From positions 30,760-94,759 of the forward strand of contig CASENC010000024.1 in assembly GCA_949289215.1 (NCBI GenBank): a stretch of DNA of 64,000 bases, read 5' to 3'. Numbering within the stretch: the first letter of the stretch is position 1; each line of letters opens with the position of its first letter. Of the stretch, positions 25,988 through 35,994 are shown in pieces. The position numbers and the translations under genes were made by a program. The notes beneath the pieces are model-generated. The model worked only from the letters and a program-made list of their open reading frames with translations. It was not told the DNA's origin and did not search any database. The stretch is from an uncultured Bacteroidales bacterium. Lineage in GTDB: Bacteria; Bacteroidota; Bacteroidia; Bacteroidales; Muribaculaceae.

Positions 25988-28543
25988 TTACAGCCACTTA
26001 ACATATGCGAAATCTTGACGGTGCGGAAGATCGCTGTTGTTGGGATATACGCGGAACGAATAACGGAACGAACCTGCATACTTGATCTTGTCCTTCACAT
26101 AATATGTGAGATTGTCACCGTCAACATTGGTAATCGTAAGCGGAATTCTATCAACCAACTTCGAATCACGGTCGGCATCGCTGTAAACAACGAGTTCCAC
26201 GCCGAGGTCTTTGCCAAGACCTGCAGTATAGAGCACCACCGTAGCCTCAAATTCGTCACCGTTAACGGCAGTCGTCTTCAATGCATCCGATACCTGGATG
26301 TCAACGGCATGAATATCGTTCCACTTCGAAGCAACGTTTTCTTTCCATGCAACTATTTCCTTAGCCTTGGCATAATTGTTTGCCATAAGCTCGGTCGAAC
26401 GCTTGCCTTCCTTGCAGTAGAAACGGTCGATGTAATCGTTGATCATGCGCGTCATGGTGTAGTGAGGCGCAATGTGAGCGATAGAATTCTTGATATATTG
26501 TACCCACTCGGGCGAATAACCCTTGCTGTTCTTTGCAAAGTAAAGCGGAATAATCTCGTTTTCAAGCATCGAATAGATAGTGGCAGCATCGAGCTTGTCT
26601 TGCTGGCCCTGGTCGGTGTAAGTGCGTTTGTCGGTCAAAGCCCATCCTGCACCTTCACGGTAGCCTTCATACCACCAACCATCTTTTACCGAGAAGTTAA
26701 GCACACCATTCATTTCGGCCTTTTCGCCCGATGTACCCGATGCTTCGAGAGGACGGGTAGGTGTGTTCAACCAAATATCAACACCGCTGACAAGGCGCTT
26801 TGCAAGAATCATGTCGTAGTTTTCGAGGAAAATAATCTTACCAAGGAACTGCGGCATACGAGAAATTTCGATGATGCGCTTTATCAAGCCTTGACCGCCG
26901 CCATCGGCAGGGTGAGCCTTACCGGCAAAAATGAATTGCACGGGGAACTTCTCGTTGTTTACAATCTTCGACAAGCGGTCGAGGTCGGTAAAGAGCAGGT
27001 GAGCACGCTTGTAAGTTGCAAAACGGCGGGCAAAACCTATCATTAACGCATTGGGGTTGATTTTCTCCACAATCGACAAAATGCGAGTCGGGTCACCCTG
27101 GTTCTTAAGCCACGATGCGGTAAAATCTTTCTTTATGAACTCGATGAGCTTGTTTTTCAACTTCATGCGAAGTGCCCAAATATCTTCGTCCTTGGCCTTG
27201 AGAATGGGAGCCCAGGTCTTTTCGTCGCTTTGAGCTTCAAGGTAACCTTCACCGAATATGTCGGCATAGAATTCCTTCCACTCGGTGGCTGCCCACGTCT
27301 GCATATGCACACCGTTGGTTACATACGACACGTGCGATTCTTCCCAAGTATAACCCTTCCATATGCCTTGGAACATCTTCTTCGACACTTCTCCATGCAA
27401 CCAGCTCACACCGTTGGCTTCCTGGCAAGTGTTAAGAGCAAATACGCTCATGCTGAAACGTTCGTTGGTATCGGGATTTTCACGACCCATGTTCATCAAG
27501 TCGGCCCACGAAATACCCAACTTTTCGGGGAACTCGCCCATGTACTTGCCAAACAACGACTCATCGAAATAGTCGTGGCCGGCAGGAACCGGAGTGTGAA
27601 CAGTATAAAGCGAAGTAGCACGTACCACTTCAAGAGCCTGGTTGAATGTGAGGTGTTCGTCTTGAACATAGTCAACAAGACGTTGCAAGTTGAGCAATGC
27701 GGCATGACCTTCGTTGCAGTGGTAAAGTTGCGGCTTGATACCAAGTTTCTTGAGCATCAACACACCGCCTATGCCCAACAAGTATTCTTGCTTGATGCGG
27801 TTTTCCCAGTCGCCGCCATAAAGCATATGGGTGATTGAACGGTCGTATTCCGAGTTCAAGTCGATGTCGGTATCCATCAAGTAAAGGTTCATGCGACCCA
27901 CGTTTACTTTCCAAATGCGGGCATAGATTATGCGGCCGGGATAAGGCACTTCCAGCAACATATGGTTGCCATTCTCGTCAAGAACCGGCTCGATTGGCAA
28001 CTGGTTGAAGTTCTGCGGCTCATAGTTTGCAATCTGCTGGCCATCCATGGCAAGCGTCTGCGTGAAGTAGCCGTAACGGTAAAGGAAGCTCACTGCCACC
28101 ATGTTGATGCGCGAGTCTGAAGCTTCCTTGATGTAGTCGCCGGCCAATATGCCAAGGCCGCCTGAATATATCTTTAATGCGCCGCACAAACCGAATTCCA
28201 TGCTGAAATAAGCAATCGAAGGAACATCGGTACGCATGGGAACTTTCATGTATTCCTTGAAATCGGAATACACCTTCTCAATGCGAGCCATCATTGCCTT
28301 ATCCTTGAGGATGGCTTCATAGCGGTCATATCTCAATTGTTGCAAAAGCATAACCGGATTTTGCCCTGTTTCCCTCCACAGGTCACGGTCAAGGTCGTGG
28401 AACAATGCTTTGCCTTCGCTATTCCAAACCCACCAAAGGTTCTTGGCCAATTCTTCCAGCATTTTCAATTTTGCGGGAAGTTCTGATTTAACAGTCAAAT
28501 CCCTCCATGCAGGGGAATTGGTGTTACTAACTTGTAGTTTCAT
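25988..28543 (-). CDS. glgP: Alpha-glucan (glycogen) phosphorylase, GT35
   Basis: 851 aa. Releases glucose-1-phosphate from glycogen or maltodextrin using pyridoxal phosphate. The sequence is that of the shorter alpha-glucan phosphorylase group: [20 protein letters not shown], then [20 protein letters not shown]. The last carries the PLP-binding lysine near residue 600. A distinctive N-terminal DUF3417-like segment ([17 protein letters not shown], about 36-52) is present. It follows the glycogen synthase gene by 34 bp on the same strand, so synthesis and breakdown enzymes share a transcript. The strong terminator at 25926-25953 ends it. Confidence 0.92.
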   Translation of the reverse strand: MKLQVSNTNSPAWRDLTVKSELPAKLKMLEELAKNLWWVWNSEGKALFHDLDRDLWRETGQNPVMLLQQLRYDRYEAILKDKAMMARIEKVYSDFKEYMKVPMRTDVPSIAYFSMEFGLCGALKIYSGGLGILAGDYIKEASDSRINMVAVSFLYRYGYFTQTLAMDGQQIANYEPQNFNQLPIEPVLDENGNHMLLEVPYPGRIIYARIWKVNVGRMNLYLMDTDIDLNSEYDRSITHMLYGGDWENRIKQEYLLGIGGVLMLKKLGIKPQLYHCNEGHAALLNLQRLVDYVQDEHLTFNQALEVVRATSLYTVHTPVPAGHDYFDESLFGKYMGEFPEKLGISWADLMNMGRENPDTNERFSMSVFALNTCQEANGVSWLHGEVSKKMFQGIWKGYTWEESHVSYVTNGVHMQTWAATEWKEFYADIFGEGYLEAQSDEKTWAPILKAKDEDIWALRMKLKNKLIEFIKKDFTASWLKNQGDPTRILSIVEKINPNALMIGFARRFATYKRAHLLFTDLDRLSKIVNNEKFPVQFIFAGKAHPADGGGQGLIKRIIEISRMPQFLGKIIFLENYDMILAKRLVSGVDIWLNTPTRPLEASGTSGEKAEMNGVLNFSVKDGWWYEGYREGAGWALTDKRTYTDQGQQDKLDAATIYSMLENEIIPLYFAKNSKGYSPEWVQYIKNSIAHIAPHYTMTRMINDYIDRFYCKEGKRSTELMANNYAKAKEIVAWKENVASKWNDIHAVDIQVSDALKTTAVNGDEFEATVVLYTAGLGKDLGVELVVYSDADRDSKLVDRIPLTITNVDGDNLTYYVKDKIKYAGSFRYSFRVYPNNSDLPHRQDFAYVKWL

Positions 28544-28577
28544 TTTCGATTTTGTGATATTTTGGGTTAGTTAATTC

Positions 28578-30248
28578 TTAGATGTTCACTCCGCCTTGGT
28601 TCTTCACATTGGCCAAGGCTTCATTATATGCCTCATAATAGAACTTCATGAATTGCTTCCATTGTGCCTGCTTCGAGGTGGCCGATGCTGCCGCTCTTAT
28701 GCCGGCAGTCGTCTTGGCATCGGTCGAGAGCAGTTGCAACACATTGCTTGCTATTTGCGATACCACATCGTTGTAATTGGAATCGTTGCGATGAAGCACT
28801 TTCACACCGCAAGTGGTGAAGCCGTTTTCAAAATCGTCAAGCACCCATTGCCCGAAACCTGCAAGGTCGGTGGTAATAGTCGGCACGCCGAATGCTATGC
28901 TTTCGAGCGGAGTGTACCCCCAAGGCTCGTAATACGATGCAAATACCGTGCAGTCAAGTCCCGGCAACAAGTCATAATAAGGCATATCGAATATGCCATC
29001 AGTTCCATTCAGGTATGACGGCACATATATAATCATGAAATGGTCGTCGTTGGCATAATGCATTCCAAGGTAATTGATTTTACCGTAAATGGCATCTTGG
29101 GAATAATTATGCAACGTGTGTGTTATCATGGAATTTTCAAGACGTTCGCACTTGCCTGTCTTCATGGCTGCCATAAGGTCGCGGCGAGCCTCATCGACCC
29201 ACGCCGGCACAAACATGAACGCAAGCACCTTTTTACCTTCGCGTCCGGGCGTGTTGCGAATACTGTTCATTGCATCGATAAACACATCATAGCCTTTATT
29301 CCTGAATTCGTTACGGCCGGCCGTGGCAATGATGAAAGTATCATCATCGGCAAGGTCTATTCCCGTCAGCGCACGAGCCACCGGTAACATCTTTCCGCGA
29401 GCGGCGGCACGCCTTGTGGGATAATCTTTCTTTGTAGGCACAAATGTTTGTTCAAATCCGTTGGGAGTAACCAGCGGTCTGCGCCCGAGCAGCTGCACAC
29501 ACTCCCTTGCAGTGACTTCACTCACAGTGGTAAAGCTGTCGGCATTCCATGCAGCGGCTTTCTCAAGCGAATGTTTCGACTGCATATTAAGCTCTCCTGC
29601 CATTTGGTCGCCGTTATATCCGGCAAGATAATCATACAGGGGCTTATTGTTGCAGCAAATGCTGCGGCCTATGCTTGTGGCATGGGTGGTGAACACCGTT
29701 GCAATGCTCGGCATATGCGATTTCAGGTAGAGCAGCCCCATTCCGGTGGTCCACTCGTCGAAATGAGCAATCACCTTGCTCTTGCCATCGTTGTATTTGT
29801 CGAGATATATGCTCTCTATCACCAATGCGGCGGCATAGGCAAACATGCAACTGTCGTCATAGTCGCCGTAAGCGTGCAACGAATCTACGCTGAACTTATT
29901 CCACATTTGAGCATAAAGCTCATCCTTGTATGTAAATAATGCTTTATAATCAACAAGTATCACTATCGGGTTGCCGGGAATGGTCCAACGGCCGACACGT
30001 ATCTCCATTCCAAGCGGAAACACGGCCTGCTTGCGCCAATCCTGCAATAATGTCTTTGATTCTTTGAAGAAAGGACACGGATTGTCCTTGCTCCATATAT
30101 CAGGTCCTATAAAAATAACCTTGTCTTTGAAATCATTCTGTAAAGTCTTTGCTTTCGTGGAAAGGACGGCATATATGCCGCCTACTTTATTACACACTTC
30201 CCAGCTTGTTTCAAATATCAAATCCGGCTTTTCTGTGTTTTCTAACAT
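28578..30248 (-). CDS. Glycogen synthase, GT3 type
   Basis: 556 aa. Resembles the eukaryotic-type (GT3) glycogen synthase of Bacteroidales rather than GlgA. It has ETSWEVCNKVGGIYAVLSTK at residues 14-33 (sugar-nucleotide binding), HFDEWTTGMGLLY and TTHATSIGR. The C-terminal part has ATAGRNEFRNKGYD and the catalytic-pocket region YEPWGYTPLESIAFGVPT. UDP-glucose is the likely donor, from family knowledge. It is first in a two-gene operon with the phosphorylase; the amylase gene lies upstream on the same strand behind a 277-bp gap containing hairpins. Confidence 0.9.
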   Translation of the reverse strand: MLENTEKPDLIFETSWEVCNKVGGIYAVLSTKAKTLQNDFKDKVIFIGPDIWSKDNPCPFFKESKTLLQDWRKQAVFPLGMEIRVGRWTIPGNPIVILVDYKALFTYKDELYAQMWNKFSVDSLHAYGDYDDSCMFAYAAALVIESIYLDKYNDGKSKVIAHFDEWTTGMGLLYLKSHMPSIATVFTTHATSIGRSICCNNKPLYDYLAGYNGDQMAGELNMQSKHSLEKAAAWNADSFTTVSEVTARECVQLLGRRPLVTPNGFEQTFVPTKKDYPTRRAAARGKMLPVARALTGIDLADDDTFIIATAGRNEFRNKGYDVFIDAMNSIRNTPGREGKKVLAFMFVPAWVDEARRDLMAAMKTGKCERLENSMITHTLHNYSQDAIYGKINYLGMHYANDDHFMIIYVPSYLNGTDGIFDMPYYDLLPGLDCTVFASYYEPWGYTPLESIAFGVPTITTDLAGFGQWVLDDFENGFTTCGVKVLHRNDSNYNDVVSQIASNVLQLLSTDAKTTAGIRAAASATSKQAQWKQFMKFYYEAYNEALANVKNQGGVNI

Positions 30249-30283
30249 ACAGCATCTAATCCAATCTAATTATTTTGACGGGG

Positions 30284-30291
30284 CAAATATA
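30284..30291 (-). promoter_or_regulatory. -7 box of the glycogen synthase-phosphorylase operon
   Basis: TATATTTG on the minus strand, 36 nt before the start codon at 30248. The -33 region is not a clear TTTG (TTAG at 20 nt). Confidence 0.5.
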
Positions 30292-30380
30292 GTCAAAAAA
30301 AAAGAATTATCCTAAACAGCCCCTGTCGCTTATTACCACCGACAGGGACAAAAGTTCATTAAAATCACCCTTTTATTTCC

Positions 30381-30400
30381 CCACTGCAAAGCCGCAGTGG
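30381..30400. repeat. Small inverted repeat in the amylase-glycogen synthase gap
   Basis: CCACTGC and GCAGTGG with a 6-nt loop. No U-tract on either side, so terminator function is uncertain. Confidence 0.45.
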
Positions 30401-30467
30401 CTTATTTTCCCACGTCGGGGAACGGCTATTTGTAAAAATGTTAAAGTATCCTAATATTACAATGCTA

Positions 30468-30509
30468 CAATGCTGCAAACGTGATATTATTCATCGGTTT
30501 GCAGCATTG
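30468..30509 (-). terminator. Long perfect hairpin after the alpha-amylase gene
   Basis: Thirteen-bp perfect inverted repeat CAATGCTGCAAAC/GTTTGCAGCATTG with a 16-nt loop, starting 17 bp after the amylase stop codon. The minus-strand tail has no good U-tract, so it may act as an mRNA-stabilising structure or a weak terminator. Confidence 0.6.
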
Positions 30510-30525
30510 CAACATTAAAGTGAAA

Positions 30526-31947
30526 TCAATTCTTAACCAATATATAAGATGTGTGCGGCTTTACTGTTCCGGTGAGCTTCCCACCTTTCACGGTGAATTG
30601 AGTTCCGTGAACGGCATCTTTATATTTGCCGCCGGGCAACGCAGTATCGATCGACAAGGCAACTTCATCACCGCTCACATTCACTATGGCTGCGCCTTTT
30701 TTGCCTCGGCACACTTCGGCAACCTTATTGTCGGCACTGAAATATAGTGTTTCAGCCTCACCATGCATTAGGCGGCGGAATTTATTGGCAGCGACCACTT
30801 CGGGATGGAAAAATTCATCACTGCCGCGTGCGCCCACAATGTTGTCGCCCCACACATTTTCGGGAGAACTGTTGTTGGGGCGTGAATAAAACAGCGGAGT
30901 ACCATTTTGCCGTGCGGCAAGAAACACCCACCCCATGCGTATCTGCTCACTCGTAAGTCCGGCCGACTCATGAGCATTGCAATAAGTGTCGTGCGACTCT
31001 ACCCAAGTCACAAGGTTATAAGGATTTACAGGGTGGCTCCAATTGGTAACGTCGGCGGCATCCCAACTGCCGTTTGCAAGCACTTGGCGCAATGTGTGGC
31101 CGTAATTGCTGGCAGTGAGGTTGATATATTGCCCATATTCGGTCTCTTTCACATTCCGGTCTTGCAGCACTTCGCCATACACAAACAGGCTGTCCATGGG
31201 CAACGCCAACCTCAACCCCATTACTGCTTTGCGACCGGTAGCAACATCCCAAAAGTCGTTTTGTTTCGACTTTTCATCAAGAGGATCGCTCGGCAAACCT
31301 ATGTGCTTGGCCGTATCGTAACGGAACCCACGGGCACCGCAAGCCAACAAGTCGTTGACATACGTCATGTAATAATGCTGGAAATAAGGGTTCTCGGTAT
31401 TTACATCAGGCAGGCCGCCCATTTGCCCCGTGGTGCATTCGCGACGATCGTTATAGTCGCGTATTTCGGTAAAACCCGAGGCATGATACAGATTTTCGTG
31501 ACCACCCACCGCAGCATCAAGGTCGTCGCTCACTTTCGTGTCGTCAACAGCTGTATGATTGGGCAAAACATCCACAATCACTTTCACGCCATATTTTTCG
31601 GCTTCGGCACACATATCGATGAAATCTTTGCGGGTACCCATCTGGTAATTGCCTATCTTCCAGTCAACCGGTTGGTACTGGTAATACCACTTGCCGTGGC
31701 CGAAGAGCTGGTTGCCTCCGCCCTTGTCACCTTGCACCTCGGTGACGCAATGTTGCGCAGGAGAAGTTTGCACATAACGATATCCGGCATCGGCTATCTG
31801 CTTCATGTTTTCCTTGATTGTGTTGAACGACCAGCACCATGCGTGCAATATCACATCGTCGTTGGTAACTGTTTCCGAAGGCTTGTCGCCTGCATAACCA
31901 CTCAGCCCTAAAGCGATGGCGAGTGATGTCAAAAATAAATGTTTCAT
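30526..31947 (-). CDS. Exported alpha-amylase, GH13
   Basis: 473 aa with signal peptide (MKHLFLTSLAIALGLSGYAG). The GH13 barrel is complete: VDVLPNHT (region I), GFRYDTAKH with the nucleophile Asp near 210, VYGEVLQ with the acid/base Glu near 258, and VESHDTY with the third Asp near 317. A short beta-sandwich C-terminal domain (VSGDEVALSID through LVKN) ends the protein. It hydrolyses alpha-1,4 glucans, probably in the periplasm. No SusC/D genes accompany it. Placement beside glycogen synthase and phosphorylase suggests storage or malto-oligosaccharide metabolism rather than a polysaccharide utilization locus. Confidence 0.9.
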   Translation of the reverse strand: MKHLFLTSLAIALGLSGYAGDKPSETVTNDDVILHAWCWSFNTIKENMKQIADAGYRYVQTSPAQHCVTEVQGDKGGGNQLFGHGKWYYQYQPVDWKIGNYQMGTRKDFIDMCAEAEKYGVKVIVDVLPNHTAVDDTKVSDDLDAAVGGHENLYHASGFTEIRDYNDRRECTTGQMGGLPDVNTENPYFQHYYMTYVNDLLACGARGFRYDTAKHIGLPSDPLDEKSKQNDFWDVATGRKAVMGLRLALPMDSLFVYGEVLQDRNVKETEYGQYINLTASNYGHTLRQVLANGSWDAADVTNWSHPVNPYNLVTWVESHDTYCNAHESAGLTSEQIRMGWVFLAARQNGTPLFYSRPNNSSPENVWGDNIVGARGSDEFFHPEVVAANKFRRLMHGEAETLYFSADNKVAEVCRGKKGAAIVNVSGDEVALSIDTALPGGKYKDAVHGTQFTVKGGKLTGTVKPHTSYILVKN

Positions 31948-31986
31948 AAGTTAGTTATGTATTGGTATTAAAACAAATAATCGCCG

Positions 31987-32019
31987 TAAAGTTACATAAA
32001 AAATCACTGCCGACGCAAA
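31987..32019 (-). promoter_or_regulatory. Probable alpha-amylase promoter
   Basis: Minus strand TTTG (32016-32019), 21-nt spacer, TAACTTTA (31987-31994), seven of eight bases of the -7 consensus. Confidence 0.45.
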
Positions 32020-32026
32020 CATTTTC

Positions 32027-32057
32027 TTTGCAACTCACCATATTTTTTATAACTTGC
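32027..32057 (+). promoter_or_regulatory. Probable promoter of the small ORF at 32091
   Basis: TTTG (32027-32030), 19-nt spacer, TAACTTGC (32050-32057). It overlaps the divergent amylase upstream region. Confidence 0.4.
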
Positions 32058-32090
32058 GGTTGATTGATAATTAAAAAACACCTAACGCTT

Positions 32091-32435
32091 ATGAAAATCA
32101 AAATCACACTCGTGAGATATTCTGAAAACGACTGGGAAGGATACTCGTCACACGTAGAAGATGAAAAAATTTTGCCGGTCAAGACAGGCATAGTGGAAGA
32201 ATACCCGATATTCAAAATCACCGAAATAAACGATAATTCAATAAAGATAGTGTATAACGACGGTTGCCACGCAAGCATCGGTACTTTTTCATCGGTTGGA
32301 GAAGCCGAATGGGAAAACGACTATGCACAAGAGAAAGAAATAGGAATTAACGAGATGGTTACCGCAAGCCGCAGCACACAGTATAGCGAAAGTATGCATG
32401 GAGAATCGTTAAGCCTGCAACTCATCGAAGATTAA
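32091..32435 (+). CDS. Small cytoplasmic protein, unknown function
   Basis: 114 aa from the ATG at 32091 (MKIKITLVRYSENDWEGYSS). An earlier in-frame ATG at 32064 would give nine more residues, but it sits close to the likely transcription start. Acidic, with no signal peptide or membrane segment. The sequence looks like a single beta-rich fold (FKITEINDNSIKIVYNDG). I do not recognise the family. It stands alone between divergent amylase and convergent ABC-F genes, and has the codon use of its neighbours. Confidence 0.6.
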   Translation: MKIKITLVRYSENDWEGYSSHVEDEKILPVKTGIVEEYPIFKITEINDNSIKIVYNDGCHASIGTFSSVGEAEWENDYAQEKEIGINEMVTASRSTQYSESMHGESLSLQLIED

Positions 32436-32469
32436 ACATCGGTTCCTCGCTCTCTGCGGCGCATACGCA

Positions 32470-34335
32470 TCACTGCTTTTCACTGAGTTCAAGCCAACGC
32501 ATTTCTTTCTCGTCGAGCAATTGCCGCACCTCGTCATATCGAGCCGATTTCTCGGCAATGTCATTTATTACCTCGCCACTGTTAAACAGTGCGTCAAGTG
32601 AATTTTTTTCTGCCGTCAGTTGCTCTATTTCAGTTCCGAGCGCTTCAAACTCTTTACGCTCCATGAATGTCATCTTATTGACATTCCGTTGACGCGGTTG
32701 CGGAGCCGTTTTAGGCTTTTCGGCCTCTTTGCGTCTCGCATTTTCCTGTCGTTGCTCTTCTTGCTTCACTTCGCGGTAATCGCTGCAATTACCCGGGAAA
32801 TCGCGTATCACACCGTTCCCCTCAAACACAAACAAGTGATCGACCGTGCGATCCATGAAAAAGCGGTCGTGCGACACAATTATCACGCAACCCTTGAAGC
32901 CTGCAAGGTAATTTTCGAGCACTTCAAGTGTCTTTATATCAAGGTCGTTGGTAGGCTCGTCAAGTATCAGGAAATTGGGTTTGCGCATAAGCACCGTAGC
33001 AAGGTAAAGCCTGCGCTTTTCCCCACCGCTGAGTTTGGCAATAAATTTTTGCTGGTCGGCAGGCGTGAACAGGAAAAGTTGCAGGAATTGAGATGCAGTA
33101 TATGCCGTTTTCTCGTCAAATCTCACATATTCGGCAATCTCCCTCACGGCATCAATCACCTTCTTCCCTTCGTCGAAACTTATACCTTCCTGGCTGTAAT
33201 AACCGAATTGCACCGTCTCGCCCACCTCGAAACTTCCGCTGTCAAGCGGCTCAATCCCAAGCAGGCATTTAATGAATGTCGATTTGCCCACTCCGTTGTT
33301 GCCAACTATGCCGAGTTTCTCATATCGGGCAAATATGTAATTCAAATGGTCAAGTATCACCTTGTCGCCATAACGCTTGCAGGCATCATGGACCTCGAAA
33401 ATTTTTGAGCCTATATACGAAGCCTTTACGTCAAGTTTCACGTCTTTTTCATTACGCGTTGACCGGGCTTTCTTTTCAAGTTCATAGAAAGCATTGATGC
33501 GATAACGAGCCTTGCTGCCCCGTGCCTGTGGCTGGCGGCGCATCCATTCAAGCTCGGTACGCAGCAAGTTTTTTGCACGTGCCACCTCGGCATTTTCGGC
33601 ATCTATTCGTTCCTGTCTTTTTTCAAGATAATACGAGTAATTTCCGTCATATTCATAAGTGGCACCGCCATCTATCTCCACAATCTTGTTGCACACACGG
33701 TCAAGGAAATAGCGGTCGTGGGTAACCATGAGCAGGGTCATGCGCGAATGCGACAAGTAATCTTCGAGCCATTCTATCACATCCACGTCGAGATGGTTGG
33801 TAGGCTCATCGAGCAACAGCAAATCGGGATTGTCGATAATCACCTCGGCAAGGGCCACACGCTTCAACTGTCCGCCCGAAAGCTCCCCTACCCGCTGGTA
33901 ATAATCATAGATTTTAAGCTGTGCAAGCACTTGCTTAAAATTGTTTTCGTAATCCCACAGCCCCAGTGTGTCCATCTTTACCATATACTTGGTGATTGCA
34001 TCGGCATCACCCAAAGCCACAGCCTGCTCATACCCTTTTATGATCGAGGCCCGTTCACTGCCATCGTCGAGAAAAGTATCAATTACCGACAAATTTTTGT
34101 CCATTTCGGGTACCTGTTCCAGGTAACCCATCCTCACCCCGTTACGCATCACCACCTCGCCACTGTCGGCCGGCTCCACGCCGGCTATGATTTTCATCAA
34201 TGTCGATTTGCCGGTTCCGTTCTTGGCTATCAGCCCTATTTTTTCACCTTCGCCGATACCCAAAGTGACATCGGCAAACAACGTACGGTCGCCAAACGAC
34301 TTGGTTATGCCTTCTATCTGCAATATGCTGTTCAT
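32470..34335 (-). CDS. ABC-F family ATPase (Uup-like)
   Basis: 621 aa from the ATG at 34333-34335 (MNSILQIEGITKSF); nine upstream codons are probably leader. Two ABC modules in one soluble protein: Walker A AKNGTGKST and GNNGVGKST, signature LSGGQLKR and LSGGEKRR, Walker B LLLLDEPTNHLD and FLILDEPTNDLD. The linker is the ABC-F charged helix pair (EKKARSTRNEKDVKL region). A C-terminal coiled-coil extension (about 530-621, EIEQLTAEKNSLDALFNSGE) is the Uup type. ABC-F proteins act on the ribosome or nucleic acids. No membrane partner is present, as expected. Confidence 0.9.
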   Translation of the reverse strand: MNSILQIEGITKSFGDRTLFADVTLGIGEGEKIGLIAKNGTGKSTLMKIIAGVEPADSGEVVMRNGVRMGYLEQVPEMDKNLSVIDTFLDDGSERASIIKGYEQAVALGDADAITKYMVKMDTLGLWDYENNFKQVLAQLKIYDYYQRVGELSGGQLKRVALAEVIIDNPDLLLLDEPTNHLDVDVIEWLEDYLSHSRMTLLMVTHDRYFLDRVCNKIVEIDGGATYEYDGNYSYYLEKRQERIDAENAEVARAKNLLRTELEWMRRQPQARGSKARYRINAFYELEKKARSTRNEKDVKLDVKASYIGSKIFEVHDACKRYGDKVILDHLNYIFARYEKLGIVGNNGVGKSTFIKCLLGIEPLDSGSFEVGETVQFGYYSQEGISFDEGKKVIDAVREIAEYVRFDEKTAYTASQFLQLFLFTPADQQKFIAKLSGGEKRRLYLATVLMRKPNFLILDEPTNDLDIKTLEVLENYLAGFKGCVIIVSHDRFFMDRTVDHLFVFEGNGVIRDFPGNCSDYREVKQEEQRQENARRKEAEKPKTAPQPRQRNVNKMTFMERKEFEALGTEIEQLTAEKNSLDALFNSGEVINDIAEKSARYDEVRQLLDEKEMRWLELSEKQ

Positions 34336-34363
34336 TCCAAGTATAATCAAAAAAAGTAACACG

Positions 34364-34395
34364 CAAAATTACAAAAATAGATTCACCTCTCCAAT
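34364..34395 (-). promoter_or_regulatory. ABC-F gene promoter
   Basis: Minus strand ATTG (34392-34395), 20-nt spacer, TAATTTTG (34364-34371). A second box, TATTTTTG, lies directly upstream. Confidence 0.5.
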
Positions 34396-34441
34396 TTCAT
34401 TTTTTATGCATAACGTGCTGCGATATTCCACATTTTATGTG

Positions 34442-34449
34442 TATTTTTG
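34442..34449 (+). promoter_or_regulatory. -7 box of the udk operon
   Basis: TATTTTTG; GCTG lies 21 nt upstream. AAAGGAAAG directly before the udk ATG at 34480 serves as ribosome-binding site. Confidence 0.45.
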
Positions 34450-34479
34450 TGTCGTTAAAATTTTATTATCAAAGGAAAG

Positions 34480-35100
34480 ATGCTTATAATCGGAATTGCA
34501 GGCGGAACCGGATCGGGCAAAACCACAGTAGTCAACAAGATAATGGAACGGCTACCGGCAGGGGGCGTGGGTGTTATTTCACAAGATTCATACTACAAAG
34601 ATTCAAGCCACGTGCCTGTCGAAGACCGGCAGAAAATCAATTTCGATGAACCGGCCGCATTCGATTGGAGCCTGTTGTTCAAGCATCTGAATATGCTCAA
34701 GGAGGGGAAAGCGATAGAAATGCCCACCTACTCGTTCCTAACTTGTACCCGCCAAAAAGAGACCGTGCACCTCGACCCTCACGACGTGGTTTTGCTCGAA
34801 GGCATACTTGTGTTTTCCGAGCCTAAATTGCGTAACATGATGGACATAAAGGTATTTGTCGATGCCGATGCCGATGAACGCCTTATCAGGGTAATATACC
34901 GCGACTGCATAGAGCGTGGACGCACCCCGCAGATGGTAATAGACCGATATGAACGTGTGCTGAAACCTATGCACAACCAATATATCGAACCAGCCAAGCG
35001 CTATGCCGACCTTATTGTCCCGCAAGGCGGAAACAACGAAGTGGCAATAAACCTGCTCACCGATTACATTAAAAGCCGGCTGAAAGGCAACAGCCTGTAA
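34480..35100 (+). CDS. udk: Uridine kinase
   Basis: 206 aa. Phosphorylates uridine/cytidine to the monophosphates with ATP or GTP. Walker A GGTGSGKTT is at residues 7-15; DSYYKD (about 28-33), NFDEPAAFDW and TYSF follow, as do VVLLEGILVF and FVDADADERLIR(V). RDCIERGRTPQMV is the lid. Length is standard. First gene of a plus-strand unit with the lptB-like gene (30 bp gap) and mutS2 (33 bp gap). Confidence 0.93.
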   Translation: MLIIGIAGGTGSGKTTVVNKIMERLPAGGVGVISQDSYYKDSSHVPVEDRQKINFDEPAAFDWSLLFKHLNMLKEGKAIEMPTYSFLTCTRQKETVHLDPHDVVLLEGILVFSEPKLRNMMDIKVFVDADADERLIRVIYRDCIERGRTPQMVIDRYERVLKPMHNQYIEPAKRYADLIVPQGGNNEVAINLLTDYIKSRLKGNSL

Positions 35101-35130
35101 CCCACCATACTACAACGACGACATAATAAT

Positions 35131-35961
35131 ATGACATTCAAGTGGATAGATAATTTATTCGACAAAAAAGAACGATTAGAAGAAGAACAACTTAAAGCCG
35201 AGTCGCAAACCGAAGACGGTAACATGGTGTTGCGTACCGAAGACTTGGTGAAAAAATATCGACAACGCACAGTTGTCAACCATGTGTCGATTAACGTGAA
35301 ACAAGGTGAAATAGTGGGATTGCTCGGGCCGAACGGTGCCGGGAAAACCACAACTTTCTACATGACGACCGGGCTTATTACTCCTAACGAAGGCCGGATT
35401 TTCCTTAACGACCACGACATCACAAAATACCCGGTTTACAAACGGGCAAAATACGGCATAGGATACCTGCCGCAGGAGCCGTCGGTATTCAGGAAACTGA
35501 GCGTGGAAAACAACATACGCACAGTGCTTGAAATGACCAACACCTCGGCCGAATACCAGCGAGAGAAACTTGAAAGCCTGTTGTCGGAATTCCGCATACA
35601 GAAGGTGAGAAAGAACCTTGGCGACCAGCTCTCGGGTGGTGAACGCCGCCGTTGCGAAATTGCCCGCTGCCTTGCAATCAACCCAAAGTTCATCATGCTC
35701 GACGAGCCGTTTGCCGGGGTTGACCCTATTGCAGTGGAAGATATACAATATATCGTGTATAAACTGAAGGAAAAGAACATAGGTATCCTCATCACCGACC
35801 ACAATGCGCCTGAAACACTCAGCATTACCGACCGTGCCTACCTGCTGTTTGAAGGCAAAATTTTATTCCAAGGCACAAGCGAGGAACTTGCCGAGAATCC
35901 CATCGTTAGGGAAAAATATTTGGGACGAAATTTTGTGTTCCGCCGCAAAAAATTCGATTAA
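35131..35961 (+). CDS. lptB: LPS export system ATP-binding protein (LptB-like)
   Basis: 276 aa. ATPase of the Lpt bridge that extracts lipopolysaccharide from the inner membrane. Walker [11 protein letters not shown]-loop [12 protein letters not shown], signature [14 protein letters not shown], Walker [14 protein letters not shown] and switch His in [18 protein letters not shown] at the C-terminus is LptB-like. The first 31 residues ([20 protein letters not shown] onward) form a charged extension before the ABC domain. A start at the ATG at 35224 would give a conventional length of about 245 aa, so the true start is open. The membrane partners are not in this window. Confidence 0.88.
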   Translation: MTFKWIDNLFDKKERLEEEQLKAESQTEDGNMVLRTEDLVKKYRQRTVVNHVSINVKQGEIVGLLGPNGAGKTTTFYMTTGLITPNEGRIFLNDHDITKYPVYKRAKYGIGYLPQEPSVFRKLSVENNIRTVLEMTNTSAEYQREKLESLLSEFRIQKVRKNLGDQLSGGERRRCEIARCLAINPKFIMLDEPFAGVDPIAVEDIQYIVYKLKEKNIGILITDHNAPETLSITDRAYLLFEGKILFQGTSEELAENPIVREKYLGRNFVFRRKKFD

Positions 35962-35994
35962 TCAATTTTTATTGTACAAGAAGCATATTTTTTC

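Noticed and set aside
26015-27046. 343-codon plus-strand ORF opposite the glucan phosphorylase gene
   Set aside because: Antisense shadow of a strongly supported enzyme gene; the translation shows no family features.
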